Shown here: positions 38,791-51,170 of the stretch, piece after piece
Position numbering within the stretch: the first letter of the stretch is position 1
How the letters are laid out: each line of letters starts with the position of its first letter
Assembly (NCBI GenBank): GCA_025506515.1
Contig: JACCIX010000425.1
Location: forward strand, 1 to 64,000
Origin: Flaveria trinervia
Lineage: Eukaryota; Streptophyta; Magnoliopsida; Asterales; Asteraceae
Direction of reading: 5' to 3'
DNA: 64,000 nucleotides
Notes under the pieces: model-generated
What the model was told of the DNA's origin: nothing
The model's database searches: none
What the model saw: only the letters and a program-made list of their open reading frames with translations
Position numbers and translations under genes: made by a program

Positions 38791-38907
38791 GAACCCTTTC
38801 GATGGATACAGTTAACCCTTTCGAGGGATATAGTTGACCCTTTCGAGGGATATAGTTGACCCTTTCAAGAGATATGGTGACCCTTTCGAGGGATATATGG
38901 CCCATCA
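38791..38907. repeat. Tandem repeat of CCCTTTCGAGGGATATAGTT
   Basis: Five imperfect copies of a 22-25-bp unit inside the solo LTR. Confidence 0.85.
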
Positions 38908-40184
38908 CCCATTTTCCATCGCGCATATAGTTGGGGTATTGCTCACTGGTCCATACAGAAAGTGAAACGTAAGATAAAAGTTTACAGAACAGACAAGACA
39001 TATAGTAAAGAGAACGAACATAATTGTTCATATAGTGATGCATGCTCGCATATACAGTACAGAGTTGTATTTTACAGAAAATAGTATTTTCTTATACGAC
39101 ATATAAAAAGAATTTTTACTGCTTATAAAACTAGAGCTCACTTAGCAATGTTGACTTTTATACATTTTCAGTTGGCATGTAATTATTGCTGAGGATGGCA
39201 CGAGGGTGAAGCTACTCGGCAGGGAAAGTCTGACATCCATTCGTACTCTGTGTTGATGTTGTTTTGTAATGCATATAAACAAGTCTTTTGTAAAAAGTCA
39301 ATGATGATGTATTGCTGAACAACAGTGTCTTAAATGAAGTGAATGGCTTTTGATAAATTATTTCCGCTGCTTAAGCTTGTTTAATTGTAATGTTTAATGT
39401 TTTATTTGCTATGATTGACCAACTGTGAGGTTTCCGGGAACGGGGCCTTACATTAAATGAGCCTTTAAGAGACAGATCCATCTTTCACTTGGTTGTTGGA
39501 TAAGGTAGCCGCCAACCAGATGGCTCGCTCAACTGAGAATGGTTCGGCTATGGTGACGGAGTCATGGATAATAGGGGGAAGGCCTTTTATGTACTTGGCT
39601 ATGGCTCGGTCAGTGGTGACCAAGTGAGGGACAAGGATACTAAGTTGTTTAAAGTGAATGGTGTAAGTCAAATTGTCACCTCCAACTTGTTTGAGGTTCC
39701 AAAATTCCTCTTCAAGACTTTGCATTTCATGAGGAGGACAAAAATCATTTATCATGAGTTGCTTCACTTTTTCCCATGGTAAGGCGAAGGCGACCTCATT
39801 TCCACGAGTACTCCTTTCACTTTTCCACCACTCAAGTGCTCTCGATATGAAGAAACCGATGGCATTACGAGTCTGAAGCTCGTCGGGACATTCACTGTTG
39901 ATGAAAGTGACTTCGATGCTATCAAACCATTCCAACATCTTGGAGGCACCCTCTTTACCCGTGAAAGGTTCGGGGCCACATGACTTGAAGTGCTTATAGG
40001 AAAAGGCTGAGGTTTTGGGACTAGGGTTTCGGGATTCAAATGAAGTGTTTGGGCTAGGGGTGGAATTGATTTGCTTAACAATATCGGGAATAACTCGAGC
40101 CATTTGCTTAGTCATGAAAGCGACCATTTTATTATTGGAACTTTGCTTAGAGCTTTTATAGGATTTGGAAGACATCAACAATAT

Positions 40185-41174
40185 AGGTTAAAGAGAATGA
40201 TAAGACTTGATCAATAGTATTTAAAATAATTTTTTCATATTTAGAGCATTATAACATAACACCTAAGCAATTAGGTTTCAAATCGGTTCTTATAATAATC
40301 ATATAACCACTCAAAAGAATTAGCTAAACAATAATGAAAGCTTTTAAGTTTTTGTTGGTTCTTGATTATTAGCGTCTGAGGTCGAGAGATTAATGCGAAT
40401 CGAATGATTCGATCTTGGCAATAGGAAAAAGGATAAAACATAAATGTATAAAATAAATACAAACATAAAAGAAATTCGATTAAGGCTTGGAATGTTCTGG
40501 TTTTGGAACTAAGACTAATCCAAAGTGTTCAAGACTTCTTTTGAGTTCAGGAATCATGATTTGGCTTAATGGGTTGGAATACTCTCGCCGACAAGTCGGG
40601 TAACGGTGTTCGCCCTTCCAGTTACTACATGTCCCTTGTCAATCAAAATCTCAAGACTTTGGTGAGATTGAAAATCAAAGAATGGAACTAGTCACCAAGA
40701 TATGGATATCACTTCTAACTTGGTGGTGTCATTTCCTAAACGTGGTTGGTACTTATCCATCAAAGTAAGGAGTTTAATCCTAACTCGTTGGCAAGGGTCC
40801 ACAAGAGTGAGATAAGTGAAATTGCAATCAAGGTAAGGAAATCACTCCTATCTTAATGGTTTAATTTCATAAAAAAGAATGGTGGATTGAAAGACATCAC
40901 CAAAGTAAGGGATTCACTCCTATTTCGGTGAAGTCGTTTCATTGTAAAATACGAGTGTCTCGTATCGTCATTGCATGATTACACCTTAGGAAGGTGTATT
41001 TCTTTTTGGCCGAGAATAAGATGAGGAGCAAGATTAGGTAGATTTGAGGGTTTCTTTTCTTTTTTATTTTGGCATAAACATAAGATAATCAAACAATCAT
41101 AAGCATTACTAATGGGAGTCCGTAGTCATAGTCTAGGTTAAAACATGGAAGTTTTCCTAATTCCCTATAACTAT
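40185..41174 (-). other. 5' leader of gag-only element
   Basis: No gene. At 40640-40930 several degenerate units of the type CACCAAAGTAAGGxxTTCACTCC recur. It lies between the primer site and the gag start. Confidence 0.5.
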
Positions 41175-41190
41175 GGCTCTGATACCAATC

Positions 41191-43372
41191 TGTCACACCC
41201 CAACCGATGGCGGAAACATCGGGGCGCGAGAAGTGATAGATTGTTCAAAGATATCATAGAACTAAAGTGACAATAAATTATGATTAAATTTCATTTCCAT
41301 TAATCAACAAAACATTACAATGCTTCAAATAACATACAAAATTTAAGAAATACAAGTCTAAAACAAGCATAACAAAATAGTAATTTGTTGTTCTAAGTCC
41401 ACCTAATTGAGTTTCTTGATAAAGCTTCAAGCATTTCCTGCAACATGTATAGAATATAGGTCAACATAGGAATATATTGGTGAGCATACAAGTTTGAAAC
41501 ATAGTATAATAATGAATAAATCTCAATTCAACATGAGTAAAGTATACTAAAGTTTGTACATTGCTAGCATGCAAAGTTGATAATCAAACCAAAGTGTCCA
41601 CTAGCGTAATCTTAGCATTAAAAATGACCAAGACCGTAAATATTGAATAACTTAACATAGACCCATCATAATAGGGCGGATGTACTAGTCCTATAGCGCT
41701 ATACATGTTAAGGGAGGTTTAGATTGCTTGCAAGATAATGTATTCTAGAATGTATTCACAAATAGTATAACAAGTAAGCATATTTTATGAATTGAGTTTT
41801 AGAATGATTTTGATTGAATGAATAATTGAGTGTATTTATAATTGATACATGTTGCAACCCAAATAGTGTTAAAACAAATGGGTGAAGTATGACTCACGGT
41901 TTGGCGATTAGAATCCACAAGAATAGATGATTGAGTTTAAATGATTCACCAAAGTCCCCTAAAAGGTAAATGAAAGTGTGTAAGTTTAGGATTCAAAGTT
42001 TGAGATTTTAGCAATTGGAAAGTATACAAAAATTACAAACGAGAGTACATGAAAGTATATACTACTTAGACACTTATTTGGACACCATGTATTGTGTGTG
42101 TTCTTTATGAGTTTTAGTCACTCATTGGAAGTCTAAAATAAGGAATCATAAGATTAGTATAATGTCTACCTTAACACATAATATTCACCATGGTTGATTG
42201 ATATTATGGTTTGGTTTTGACTAAGTATTGTGTAGATATAAATATAAGTCATGCATAGGAGGTGGGGTAATCCACAAACCTCAAGTGTTATATTCATATA
42301 AGTCTATATTAGAGGTAGGGATATCCACAAACCTCAATATTGTCACCATTGCATAAAATCTCCACATAAAGGTGATTCGGATGGTCGTGAGTAATAAATG
42401 AAAGTACTAAAGTAAAATAACTAGTTTGACTAAGTGTTTAAGTGGGGTATGGTGGATAAATTAGTTGTAGAACCAAGGTTCAACATCACCATTTCATACC
42501 ATAACACAAGCCTTTCAACATTGGTTGGAGGCTCAGTTTGGTTCATCCACTTCTTATTTGTAGATCACTTAGTGTTTTGTAAAGATGAAATAATGGAGTA
42601 TAAAAGCCTTAAAATTTCAGAAATATAACTTCAACACAACCCTTCTAATATTGAAGTTGTTGGTGACTTGGTTTAGTATGTAAAAGGTTTAAAAATAAAA
42701 CAAGAAAACATGTATTAAAGAATCAAGTATAATATTTCCAACTTGGACCTCAAAATGGGGGTTACCATACTTGTGTCACCTTGGTGACTAAGTGATTATT
42801 TCCTAGAGGTTATTCCAAGTGGTAGAGAAAATGAAGAATAAACTAAGAAAGAAAATAAATAATAAATAAAAACTCACAAGTTGTTCTTGAATATTTCTTG
42901 CAAAAAAAAGATGAAGTTCTTGGATGTATTGAGAGAGTTTAGAGAGAGTTTAGAGTGATGAAAGTGATTAGAGAGTGATTTGAGTTAGTATTTATAGGTG
43001 AAAATTATGGTTGGCCATAAATGTAGTAGTTGGGGAGATGAATGGAGGGAAAATGCAAATTTTCAATTTTAACCCCTTAACTTATTTTATTTATTAATTT
43101 GCACCATAACTAGTAACTAAAAATGAGTATTTTAATATATGAATCATAATAATAAAACTTGTAATTAATTTTCTGAAATATATAAGTCCCGATAAGTTGT
43201 TCGGTTTTGTGTTGATATGCGCATTTGTAATTGTTTAATTGTTAAACAAGCATATATGAACAAGAATAATATAAAATAATATTTACACTATGATCAAGTT
43301 TTAAAATTACAAGAATTGAAGAAAGAGGAGGATTACAATAAAAAAAGTAAATGAAAACTACGGAACGTTACA
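41191..43372 (-). repeat. 5' LTR of gag-only gypsy element
   Basis: 2182-bp partner of the 3' LTR. On the minus strand it begins TGTAACGTTCC and ends GGTTGGGGTGTGACA, next to the tRNA-iMet primer site. Confidence 0.92.
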
Positions 43373-43439
43373 GAAAACATACCTTGCGATGTTGTGTTAA
43401 TATTTTCCAATCTCTAGATGTTAAGCTTTCCGCATTGAT

Positions 43440-46400
43440 TCAACATCTATATTATACTAGATGGGAATTGGGTATTTTAACATAAGAGATTTTAGGTGGA
43501 CTTCAATCCCATCCATTAAGCCAACTTACGCACAAGATCTCTATTTGACCATTTAGTTAGATGATCAACTAAATTATGTTGAGTTCTCACAAACTTCACA
43601 AATATCACACTATGCATGATGAGCTCATGAATCATGTTATGTCTAACAAGTGTTTAGACTTTCCATTATACACTTCACTATTAGCCCTAGCCAAAGTGGC
43701 TTCACTATTACATCGAATAGATATAGGTGATATCGGTTTAGGCCACAATGGAATTTCATAAATCAAGTTTCTTAGCCATACAGCTTATTCACTAGCTTCT
43801 GCGAATGCCTTAAACTTAGATTCCACTATTGAGTTAGTAATAAAAGTTTGTTTCTTTGATGCCCAAGAGATAACCTCCTCAAAGTAGGAATTCCATCCAC
43901 TTGTGGAAGAATGAACTTCCATATTTGTAATCCAACTTACATTTGAATAACCTTTAATAACAAAGGGAAATCCAGAATATGTTAAACAATAATTTATTGA
44001 TCCTTTCAAGTACTTAAATACTCGATTAATAGCTTGAAAGTGATGTAAACAAGGGTTACTAGTAAATCTACTAAGTTTTCAACAGCATAGGCTATATCAG
44101 GCCTAATGCTGATACGACATAAATGAGATTTCTAATAGATTTTGAGTATTCAAGTTGAGATACTACAATAACTTTATTAGATAGAAGCTTAAGATTAAAA
44201 TCTATAGGAGTGCTTACAGGAAATCATCTTTGAAGTTAGATTTCTTCAAATTTTCTCAATATATAAGATTGAGAAATTAAAATACCATTACTCACCCGTT
44301 TCTTTCATAGAAAACTTAGATGACAAGAATTTCTCAACTTTATCAACTTGACTTTGGTCAGTTGCAAAGATTAACATGCCATCTACATATAAGCAAATTA
44401 TAACTCCTTTAGCAGAAATGTCAAACTTGCTATATACACACGTGTCTGCTTGGTTTAGCATAAAACCATTGGACAACACAATATTATCAAACTTTTGATG
44501 CTATTATTTTGGTGCTTGCTTCAAACCATATAAAGATTTAACCAGCATACAAACTTTATTCTCATTACCAGGCATAAAAAAGCCTTCAAGCTGTTTCATA
44601 TAAATCTCATCATCCAATTCACCATTTAACAATGTAGTTTTCATATCCATTTGGTGAATCACAAGATTGTATATAGCTGCAAGTGCTAATAAGAATCTAA
44701 TAGTAGAAATCCTAGCAACAAAAGCATAAGTATAAAAAAATCACTACCTTCTTTCTATCTATCGCTTTAGATAACCAATCTAGTTTTGAACTTATATATG
44801 CTACTATCCACCTTTAATTTTATTTTAAAGATCCATTTACAACCCAATGGTTTACATCCATGAGATAAATTTACCAACTTCCAAGTATTATTTTGCATAA
44901 TGCAATCTATCTCATCTTGGATTGCTTCTTTCAAAAATACAACATCTCTAAAAGCCATAGCTTCACTATAACTATTTGGATCCTTTTCAATATTAAAACA
45001 AAATTGATATTAAGATTCAATCTCATTCTTTGATCCTTCAACTAAATAAAGGTAAAAATCATCACTAATATACTTGGCTTTTCGGTTCAATTCTAGTAGA
45101 AGGTACATCTTTGCTATTAACTGAATTATTATTAAATGTATTATCAGATTTAGAATGTTAGAAATCACAACCTTTAGTCTAGGCATAGATGTAAATCTTT
45201 TTTCATTAAATATGAATCTCTTGACTCCATAATTGAGTTTACAAAACATAATCATTAGGTTCTAAGAAATAAAATCTATAAGCCTTGGAACGTTGAGCAT
45301 ATCCAATAAAGATCCAATCTATAACTCTTCCACCCAAAGTTTTCCTTTTAAGTTTGGTAAGCCTCGCAACAGCTCTATATCCCCAAATATTAAGATACCT
45401 TAAGTTTGGGGACTTTTTGTACCAAAGTTTATATATGGTAGTTTTATCCTTTTATTAGAATTCTACTAAATAGATAACAGGCTGTTAACATTGTCTCACT
45501 CCAAAATCCTTCACTCTAACCATATTGGACAACGTAGAATTAACTTTTATGTTCTATTCTTTCTTTTGGATACACCATTTTATTGTGGTGTATAAAATGT
45601 TGTAGTTTGATGTAATATACTAGTGGATTGGAAATACACCAGATCATAATACTCATCGCATCTATCAGTACAAAGAGTTTTATTATGTTGATGAAGCTCT
45701 CTTTTTCATTATAAATTTTAAATTCATCAAAAGCTTCATACTTAGCATGAAATTTATAAATATAAAAATATCTAGAGGTATAATCAACAAAATTCATAAC
45801 ATACTTTTTATTACCTAAAGACGGTGTAGCATGCGAATCATATAAATCACTGTGTATGAGATCTAAAACTTTACTTTCCTCATTAATATCTTTAAAAGGT
45901 TGTCTAGTTATCTTAGTCAACATACAAGTCTTGCATTTTTCATTGTTCATATCAAAATCAGGGATTAAAGTCATTTGGACATATCTTTTAGCATTTAATA
46001 ATGAACATATCCTAGTCTAGCATGTCATAATTCTAATTTGTTTATATTAGTACTAGAACAAGTTGAAGCCATACAAGCAGATTCATTACCAAAAGTTATA
46101 ACTAAATTCAACATAAACATATGATTACAAAGATAACCAAATCCAACAAACGTGTCGTGTCTTGACAAAATATACTTGTCACTTTTCAACACTTGTATGT
46201 AACCATAATTATTTAATACAATATCAGAAAACAGATTCTTTTGAACCACAAGTACATACAACACTTTGTTTAATACTAAACATTTTCCAAAATTAAACAC
46301 AAGCTTCACATTTCCTAGTCCGTTTATTGGTTCGGTTGCAACATCGCAAAGTTTTAGTAATGATCCATCTTCAATTGGTTGAAAGTCCTTAAACCAACGT

Positions 46401-46961
46401 AGATCTTTAAACACATGAGTAGCTGCTCCCGAATCAACGCACCAAGCAACATCATTATCCTGCACATAAAATGATTTAGAAATTAGTGATACATAATTCT
46501 CACATGAATTATAATTTCAAACTAACATCTGACCTTGTTGCTTTCCCGGATCCTTAGATCTACTTGGACCATCATCAATCTTGTCTTTACCAACTCGACA
46601 ATCCTTTTCAAAATGACTAGGTTTGCTATAGTTCCAACATGTTAACTTTGGCTTCTTGGATGATTCACCTTCTTCATTATGTTCACTTGTGAATGTTCTA
46701 CCATATTTTTGTCCTTAACTTTTTCACCCTTTTAAGCCCTTAGAGACTCTTTATTTCTAATGTGTCTACCAAGTTGGACCAGACTCAATTCCTCCTTATG
46801 TTTCAAAGCATGTTTGAAATCTTTCCAAAAAGGAGGCAGTTTGTCAATTATACTAGAAACCAAGATGGATTCATCCATCTTCATATCATGTTGAATAAAA
46901 TTTCCTAGAATACTTAATAGTTTATTATATTATTCTATGACAAGCCTTGAATCAACAATCC
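43440..46961 (-). pseudogene. Decayed Ty1/copia gag-pol
   Basis: Minus-strand order: gag (46961-46680, block DESILVSSIIDKLPPFWKDF); a knuckle whose second Cys is Tyr (CWNYSKPSHFEKDC, about 46620); protease WCVDSGAATHVF (about 46440); the pre-integrase zinc region with CKTCML (about 45930); integrase core and its C-terminal RVIDWIFIGYAQRSKAYRF block (about 45290); and RT from 44958, with NNTWKLVNL and the active site written LYVDGMLI instead of YVDD (about 44370). It ends with RNase H (44009 to about 43480, SKKQTFITNSIVESKFKAF). Many stops and shifts make it inactive. The gag-first, integrase-before-RT order is diagnostic of copia. A gypsy LTR truncates it at 46962 and the gag-only gypsy element interrupts its 3' end at 43372. 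Confidence 0.85.
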
Positions 46962-47840
46962 TGTAATGCCATGAAAATTCGAAACGAGCCGATTAATAAT
47001 AATGGGCTTACTTGGGGGTTATTTAATATAAATTAGAGAGTAATGGATTATGGATCAAATTTACCTTACGGTTATGTGTTAAATGAGTTTAAGGTCCCAT
47101 GAACACCCGATATATAAACATAAATCAGCCATATTCTTCCTCATTCGCAACTCAAATAATCAACCTTTTAGAGAGAGTGTGGAGAGAGAAAGTGGAGAAA
47201 AGTGAAAATTTGAGGCTTTATGCATCAAGGGATTGAAGATCTACATTTATCGGCATCAAACAATAAGAAAATAGCAAGAATCCAGGTAAGAATCATCATC
47301 TAAATGTCCCTTTAGATCATACCCGGATTCTAGGGTTGTGGGGTTTTAAAAAGTGATAAAGAATCATAAAAAAGTCATGTTTTTATGCATGAAATCATGT
47401 AAAAAACTTAGATAAAAGTTTATGGATAAAAAAGCTAAGGATTTGGATGTAAAAGGTTGAAGTTTTGGGTTAAAAACAGACTGGATCATCCTTTTTATAC
47501 GTCCAGAGAAACTGTGAGTTCGTCTAGAGAAACTATCAGTTCTTCCTGTGAAACTGTGGATTCATCCAGCTAGTTTTGCAGCCATGTGTTCCAACGAAAG
47601 TCGGGCGAAACTGCTATGCGAAACTGTCAGCGAAACTAGTAGAGAAACTATGTAGAAAATTACCTATTTGCATGTTTACTCATATGCAGACTGTGTATCG
47701 TGAACATACTTTAGGTGAAGTAATTTGCGATGACCAGGTGAGTTCTAGCCCCTCTTTTACAAAGTTGTCAACGATTTTTGGGGTTGTTATGCATACCTTC
47801 GTGATGTTAAATGCTTAACTATATGTTTTTGTGGTGTTAG
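46962..47840 (+). mobile_element. Truncated Tekay-type LTR
   Basis: Starts TGTAATGCCATG and contains GACCAGGTGAGTTCTAGCCC (47731-47750) and TTTTTGGGG, as in the other Tekay-type LTRs. A GAAACTGT-rich tandem array lies at 47495-47670. The 3' end is replaced by the Athila-like LTR at 47841. It inserted into the copia gag on the left. Confidence 0.55.
47495..47670. repeat. Tandem GAAACTGT array in LTR
   Basis: Six or more imperfect units of the form GAGAAACT-x-x-x-AGTTCxTCC, in the same kind of LTR that elsewhere holds CATTCGCA or CATGCGCC arrays. Confidence 0.65.
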
Positions 47841-48560
47841 TGATCACGTGTCAATAATTTGGTGTTTAATTGATCTAAATGTTTGATTTTACATCGTGAT
47901 TATGGTATAACAAGTTTAAGTTGTTCGTGTTTTGGATTATAAGTGACTAGAGCTAGAGTAAGCTTATTTTGAATGAAAAGATGAAAAACGGGAAACCGGG
48001 AGTAAGTTTGGTGAAACATGAAGAGCAGGGAAGAAGCGGGATGGAAATCGAAGCCCGAGAAGTGAATAAAATGCAAAAACCAAAAGTTCAAGACCACGGT
48101 AACTTAAAATGGGCATAACTTGGGCTAGGAAAAGAGTTACGGGGCTCACGCCCTGTCAATGGAAAGCTCAGGAAAAGTTACATGTGAAAATCAAAATTTT
48201 ATAGGGGCCAAGCGTATGATACGCCGCCTTGGGCGTATCATACATCAATCAACGTATTGGCAGTGTCTTTATGGTCGTATTTAACCAAAATTGCAGAAAA
48301 TTGGGCTTAGGAATGTTGAGGGGGCATGTGATATGCTACCCTGGGTGTATCATACGCCGGTGGCTGAACTAACACCTGGATTTTGTGGAATTTCAAGTTT
48401 ATTTAAGTCAAAACAACCCAAATCGATCTAGAACTTCTTGGGAGATGAAACCGGATGAACTCGAGGTGATTTTTTGGTATTCTAAGTCTCCCCAAATCAT
48501 CCATAAACATTCTTCAAATCAAGATTGAATATTAACGAAGATGATGTGTGGATAGGTTTA
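47841..48560 (+). repeat. 5' LTR of Athila-like element
   Basis: Matches 55626-55920 over its first 295 bp. It includes a perfect 12-bp inverted repeat GTATGATACGCC/GGCGTATCATAC near 48215-48243. The 3' boundary is uncertain because the other LTR is truncated. Confidence 0.6.
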
Positions 48561-48700
48561 ATTGTTTTAATTGTTTTTCTAAAAAATTATAAAAAAACAC
48601 AAAAAGATTTTATTTTTTGTTTTTTGCTTTAGTTTGTTTTCTAATTCAGTATTACGCGAGTTAGTTTGTGTTTTCTTGTTCGCAGGTACCTATTACGTTA

Positions 48701-50328
48701 ATGCATACAAGATTTTCAGGAAGGACTTTGCTATTGCACTTTGATCTAGAATTAAGAAAACCGCAAGAGAAAATCGTGTGTGACACAAATCATCAACTTT
48801 AAGGATTTCTCACATTGGGGGTCAAACAAGATCAGAAGAGGGTACATCATCAGCCACAGCTCATAGGATTTTAGGCCGACTCTCTAGAACACCAGAAAGT
48901 AATCAAGCAAGAGGAAATATAATCCAGTAAAAAAATGAGAGCCACAACCTAACCAAACTATGGGAGATATCCCATTACCTATGTTTCGTCCACCAAATGA
49001 CCCTCCACCTCAACCACAACCTATGCAACCTCAACCTCAGGGGGCGGTCCCTGTGAATCAAGGGGTGTAACACCAACCTCCTCCTATAAATTTCTAACCA
49101 GCACCTAATGTTTGGATCCGTTTTCCAGGTCTTTAGCATGACGTGGAAGGGACTCATCGTAACAATGAAGACCAGTTTTTAGTCGAAGGTAGACACCATA
49201 CAAATTTTGTGGATGAATGGATTAATGATCAAGTCAATATTGAAAGACCAAACAAACAAGATTTTAAGGATTATGGGGATCAACCGGGCTATCAAAACCG
49301 TCAACCAAATCGTGATCATGGTGGTTATGCCCAACCACCCATTCGTTACAATTTAGGAGGTCAACCTCTTAATGGCATACCTAACAATATGGGAGCACAA
49401 CATCATGTACCAGCACATGGTGTGGATAGTCACTTCATCCCGTCATTACTATCAATTCATCTCCCATAGTTTCATCAACATAAAGGGGTCGAGCTTTTGA
49501 AGTCTGACCATAATGTTTGGGAATTCTACCTCACTTCCATGGTATGGTAATTGAAGAACCCTACTTGCATATATCCGAATATGAGGCATCATGTAGTGCC
49601 ATTGGTGTCCAAGTCTTCTCACCAGATGAAGTTAAATTGGTCCTATTCTAATTCACCCTTAAAGACAAGGTCAAACAATGGTTCCTATCTCTACCATCGG
49701 TAAGTATTTATACATAGGTACGAATGCAACAACATTCTTGGATGAATACTATACTTCACAAAGGACAAGTGATGCAAAGCAAGACATTTGAGGATTGACA
49801 CAACAATCAGGTGAACAATTCCATGAAGCTTTTCACCGTTTAAGGAAATGCTAAGAACTTGCCCACATTATGGCATAGCTTTTGTGGGAGTTGATTTCAG
49901 CTTTCTATGATGGATTATCACCGGAGAATGCAAGAGATGTAAATTCCACAAGTGCAGGAATCTTTACTTTAAACCATGAGGATGATAATTGGGATATTCT
50001 TGAAAGGATGAGTGTGGTCTCCAAGACGCCTACACAATCGAGACGAAGGTCGAGGGGGTTAAGTGTAAAGATGATGAATGATCATATGGCCATGGATAGA
50101 ATTGCGGGTTTGGAACGAGAAATTGTAAGCCTCAAGGTTGGAAAGAGTTGTGTGGCACATATATCTAGTGAATACGACGTATGTGGCACGTGTAATGACA
50201 TAAGCCACACCTCATATACATGCTACTTGAATTTAGGGAAGAGTGAAGAATTACATCAATTACAAGGCCAAAGAGAAAGGAAGACATATGACATGAATCC
50301 CAACACCTATCATCCCGGTCTGGAATAA
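48701..50328 (+). pseudogene. Athila-type gag, broken
   Basis: Starts at ATG 48701 with MHTRFSGR, the kind of short basic start usual for Athila gag. A Gln/Pro/Asn-rich segment (49143-49469) follows. The gag core spans about 49550-49960, with EEPYLHISEYEASC, KDKVKQWFLSLPS and FYDGLSPENARDVNS. A zinc knuckle CGTCNDISHTSYTC (CX2CX4HX4C) lies at about 50182-50223. Several stops and shifts break it, for example near 48790, 49467 and 49850. It encoded the capsid and RNA-binding protein. Confidence 0.8.
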
Positions 50329-50995
50329 CCCAAATCTTAGATATGGTAATTCTACTAACCAATTGAATCCCCCTTTTCAGGTACAAAATCAAGGAAGCAA
50401 CTAATATCAAGGCCGACAACAAAGCTACAATCAAGGCGGTACCAAATGAATAACTACAATCAAGGGAACTAAAATAAAGGAATTACAAACAAGGAGGTCA
50501 ATACCAACAAAGAAATCAAAAACATCAATAAGAGACTTCTACAAGTAATGTAATGATTGACAATACAATCCTTATGGCAATTTAAGACTTTGTAAAGGAG
50601 ATGAAAGAGTTTAATCAATTCAAAGAGGTGTAAGAAAAGACCAATGAGGCCATTGCCAAGCAACTAGGACAATTAGTTGAACCATGGTCCGGATGGGAAC
50701 CGAGGAAGCTTTCAATTGACATAACCAAGTACCCTTAACATCAAGCCTCAAGTTCAAAAATATGCACATAAACTTGGTTAGTATCATTCTTAAATCTACA
50801 TGTATTGATTATGATTTAACCTCTACTCCTTAAATAGTTGCAGTTAATAATAAGGAAGGTGATGAAGAATAAGGAAGTGACATGGGAGAACCAACCCTTC
50901 CTATTCAAGTTGGAAAATTTAAAATCAAAAGTGCACTTTTGGATTATGGAGTCGGTGTGAGCATCCTTCCTGGGAGCTTGTATGACCAATATGAC

Positions 50996-51136
50996 TGTAA
51001 CATCATGTGTTTTTGGTTAACTAAAACAAATTAGTTTCGTTATGTTCTTGTAAGGGCCTTTTGCTATACATGAAACTTATGGGTCGCTTACGCTTATTGC
51101 TTTATTTTGTCTTTTAATCCTTTAACTTGAAAAATT

Positions 51137-51170
<34 letters not shown>

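Larger units (their letters stand above)
37337..39452 (+). mobile_element. Solo LTR, Tekay-related gypsy
   Basis: Starts TGTAACACCGG and ends GGGGCCTTACA, 2116 bp, with the perfect target duplication TTAAA at 37332-37336 and 39453-39457. It has CCAGGTGAGTTCTAGACCCC near 37732, a CATGCGCC tandem array (37965-38365) and a 22-25-bp array (38791-38907). It also keeps the CACTTAGCAATGTTGAC box and TTTTCAGTTGGCATGTAAT near 39165. It inserted into the gag gene of the surrounding element. Confidence 0.92.
36995..40181 (-). pseudogene. Gypsy gag, split by a solo LTR
   Basis: The N-terminal part (40181-39465) has the retrotransposon gag core, with blocks such as EPFTGKEGASKMLEWFDSIE, EWWKSE and the WEKVKQLMINDFCP region. 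The C-terminal part (37336-36995) resumes with FKTAHQAISKIPEE and ends with a zinc knuckle, CTTCNHYGHFSSTC (CX2CX4HX4C), after an earlier CVNC half-motif, then a stop at 36995. The two parts are separated by the LTR at 37337-39452. One frame shift just before the insertion and one TAA just after HHPPTS also break it. The product would be a capsid/nucleocapsid protein for particle assembly. Confidence 0.8.
34727..43372 (-). mobile_element. Gag-only Ty3/gypsy element (TR-GAG type) with nested solo LTR
   Basis: Two near-identical direct LTRs, 34727-36927 (3') and 41191-43372 (5'), begin TGTAACG and end GTTGGGGTGTGACA on the minus strand. The primer site TGGTATCAGAGCC (minus, 41175-41187, tRNA-iMet) lies 3 nt inside the 5' LTR. 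The polypurine tract AAAGTAGGAGAGAC lies beside the 3' LTR (36928-36942). The internal part without the nested LTR is about 2.15 kb and has only gag, which ends about 50 bp before the polypurine tract. No protease, RT or integrase is present. Flanking GAAA on both sides is a likely but imperfect target duplication. Confidence 0.9.

Noticed and set aside
49143..49469. Independent Gln/Pro-rich host gene
   Set aside because: It lies between the Athila gag start and gag core and is the usual variable part of that gag.
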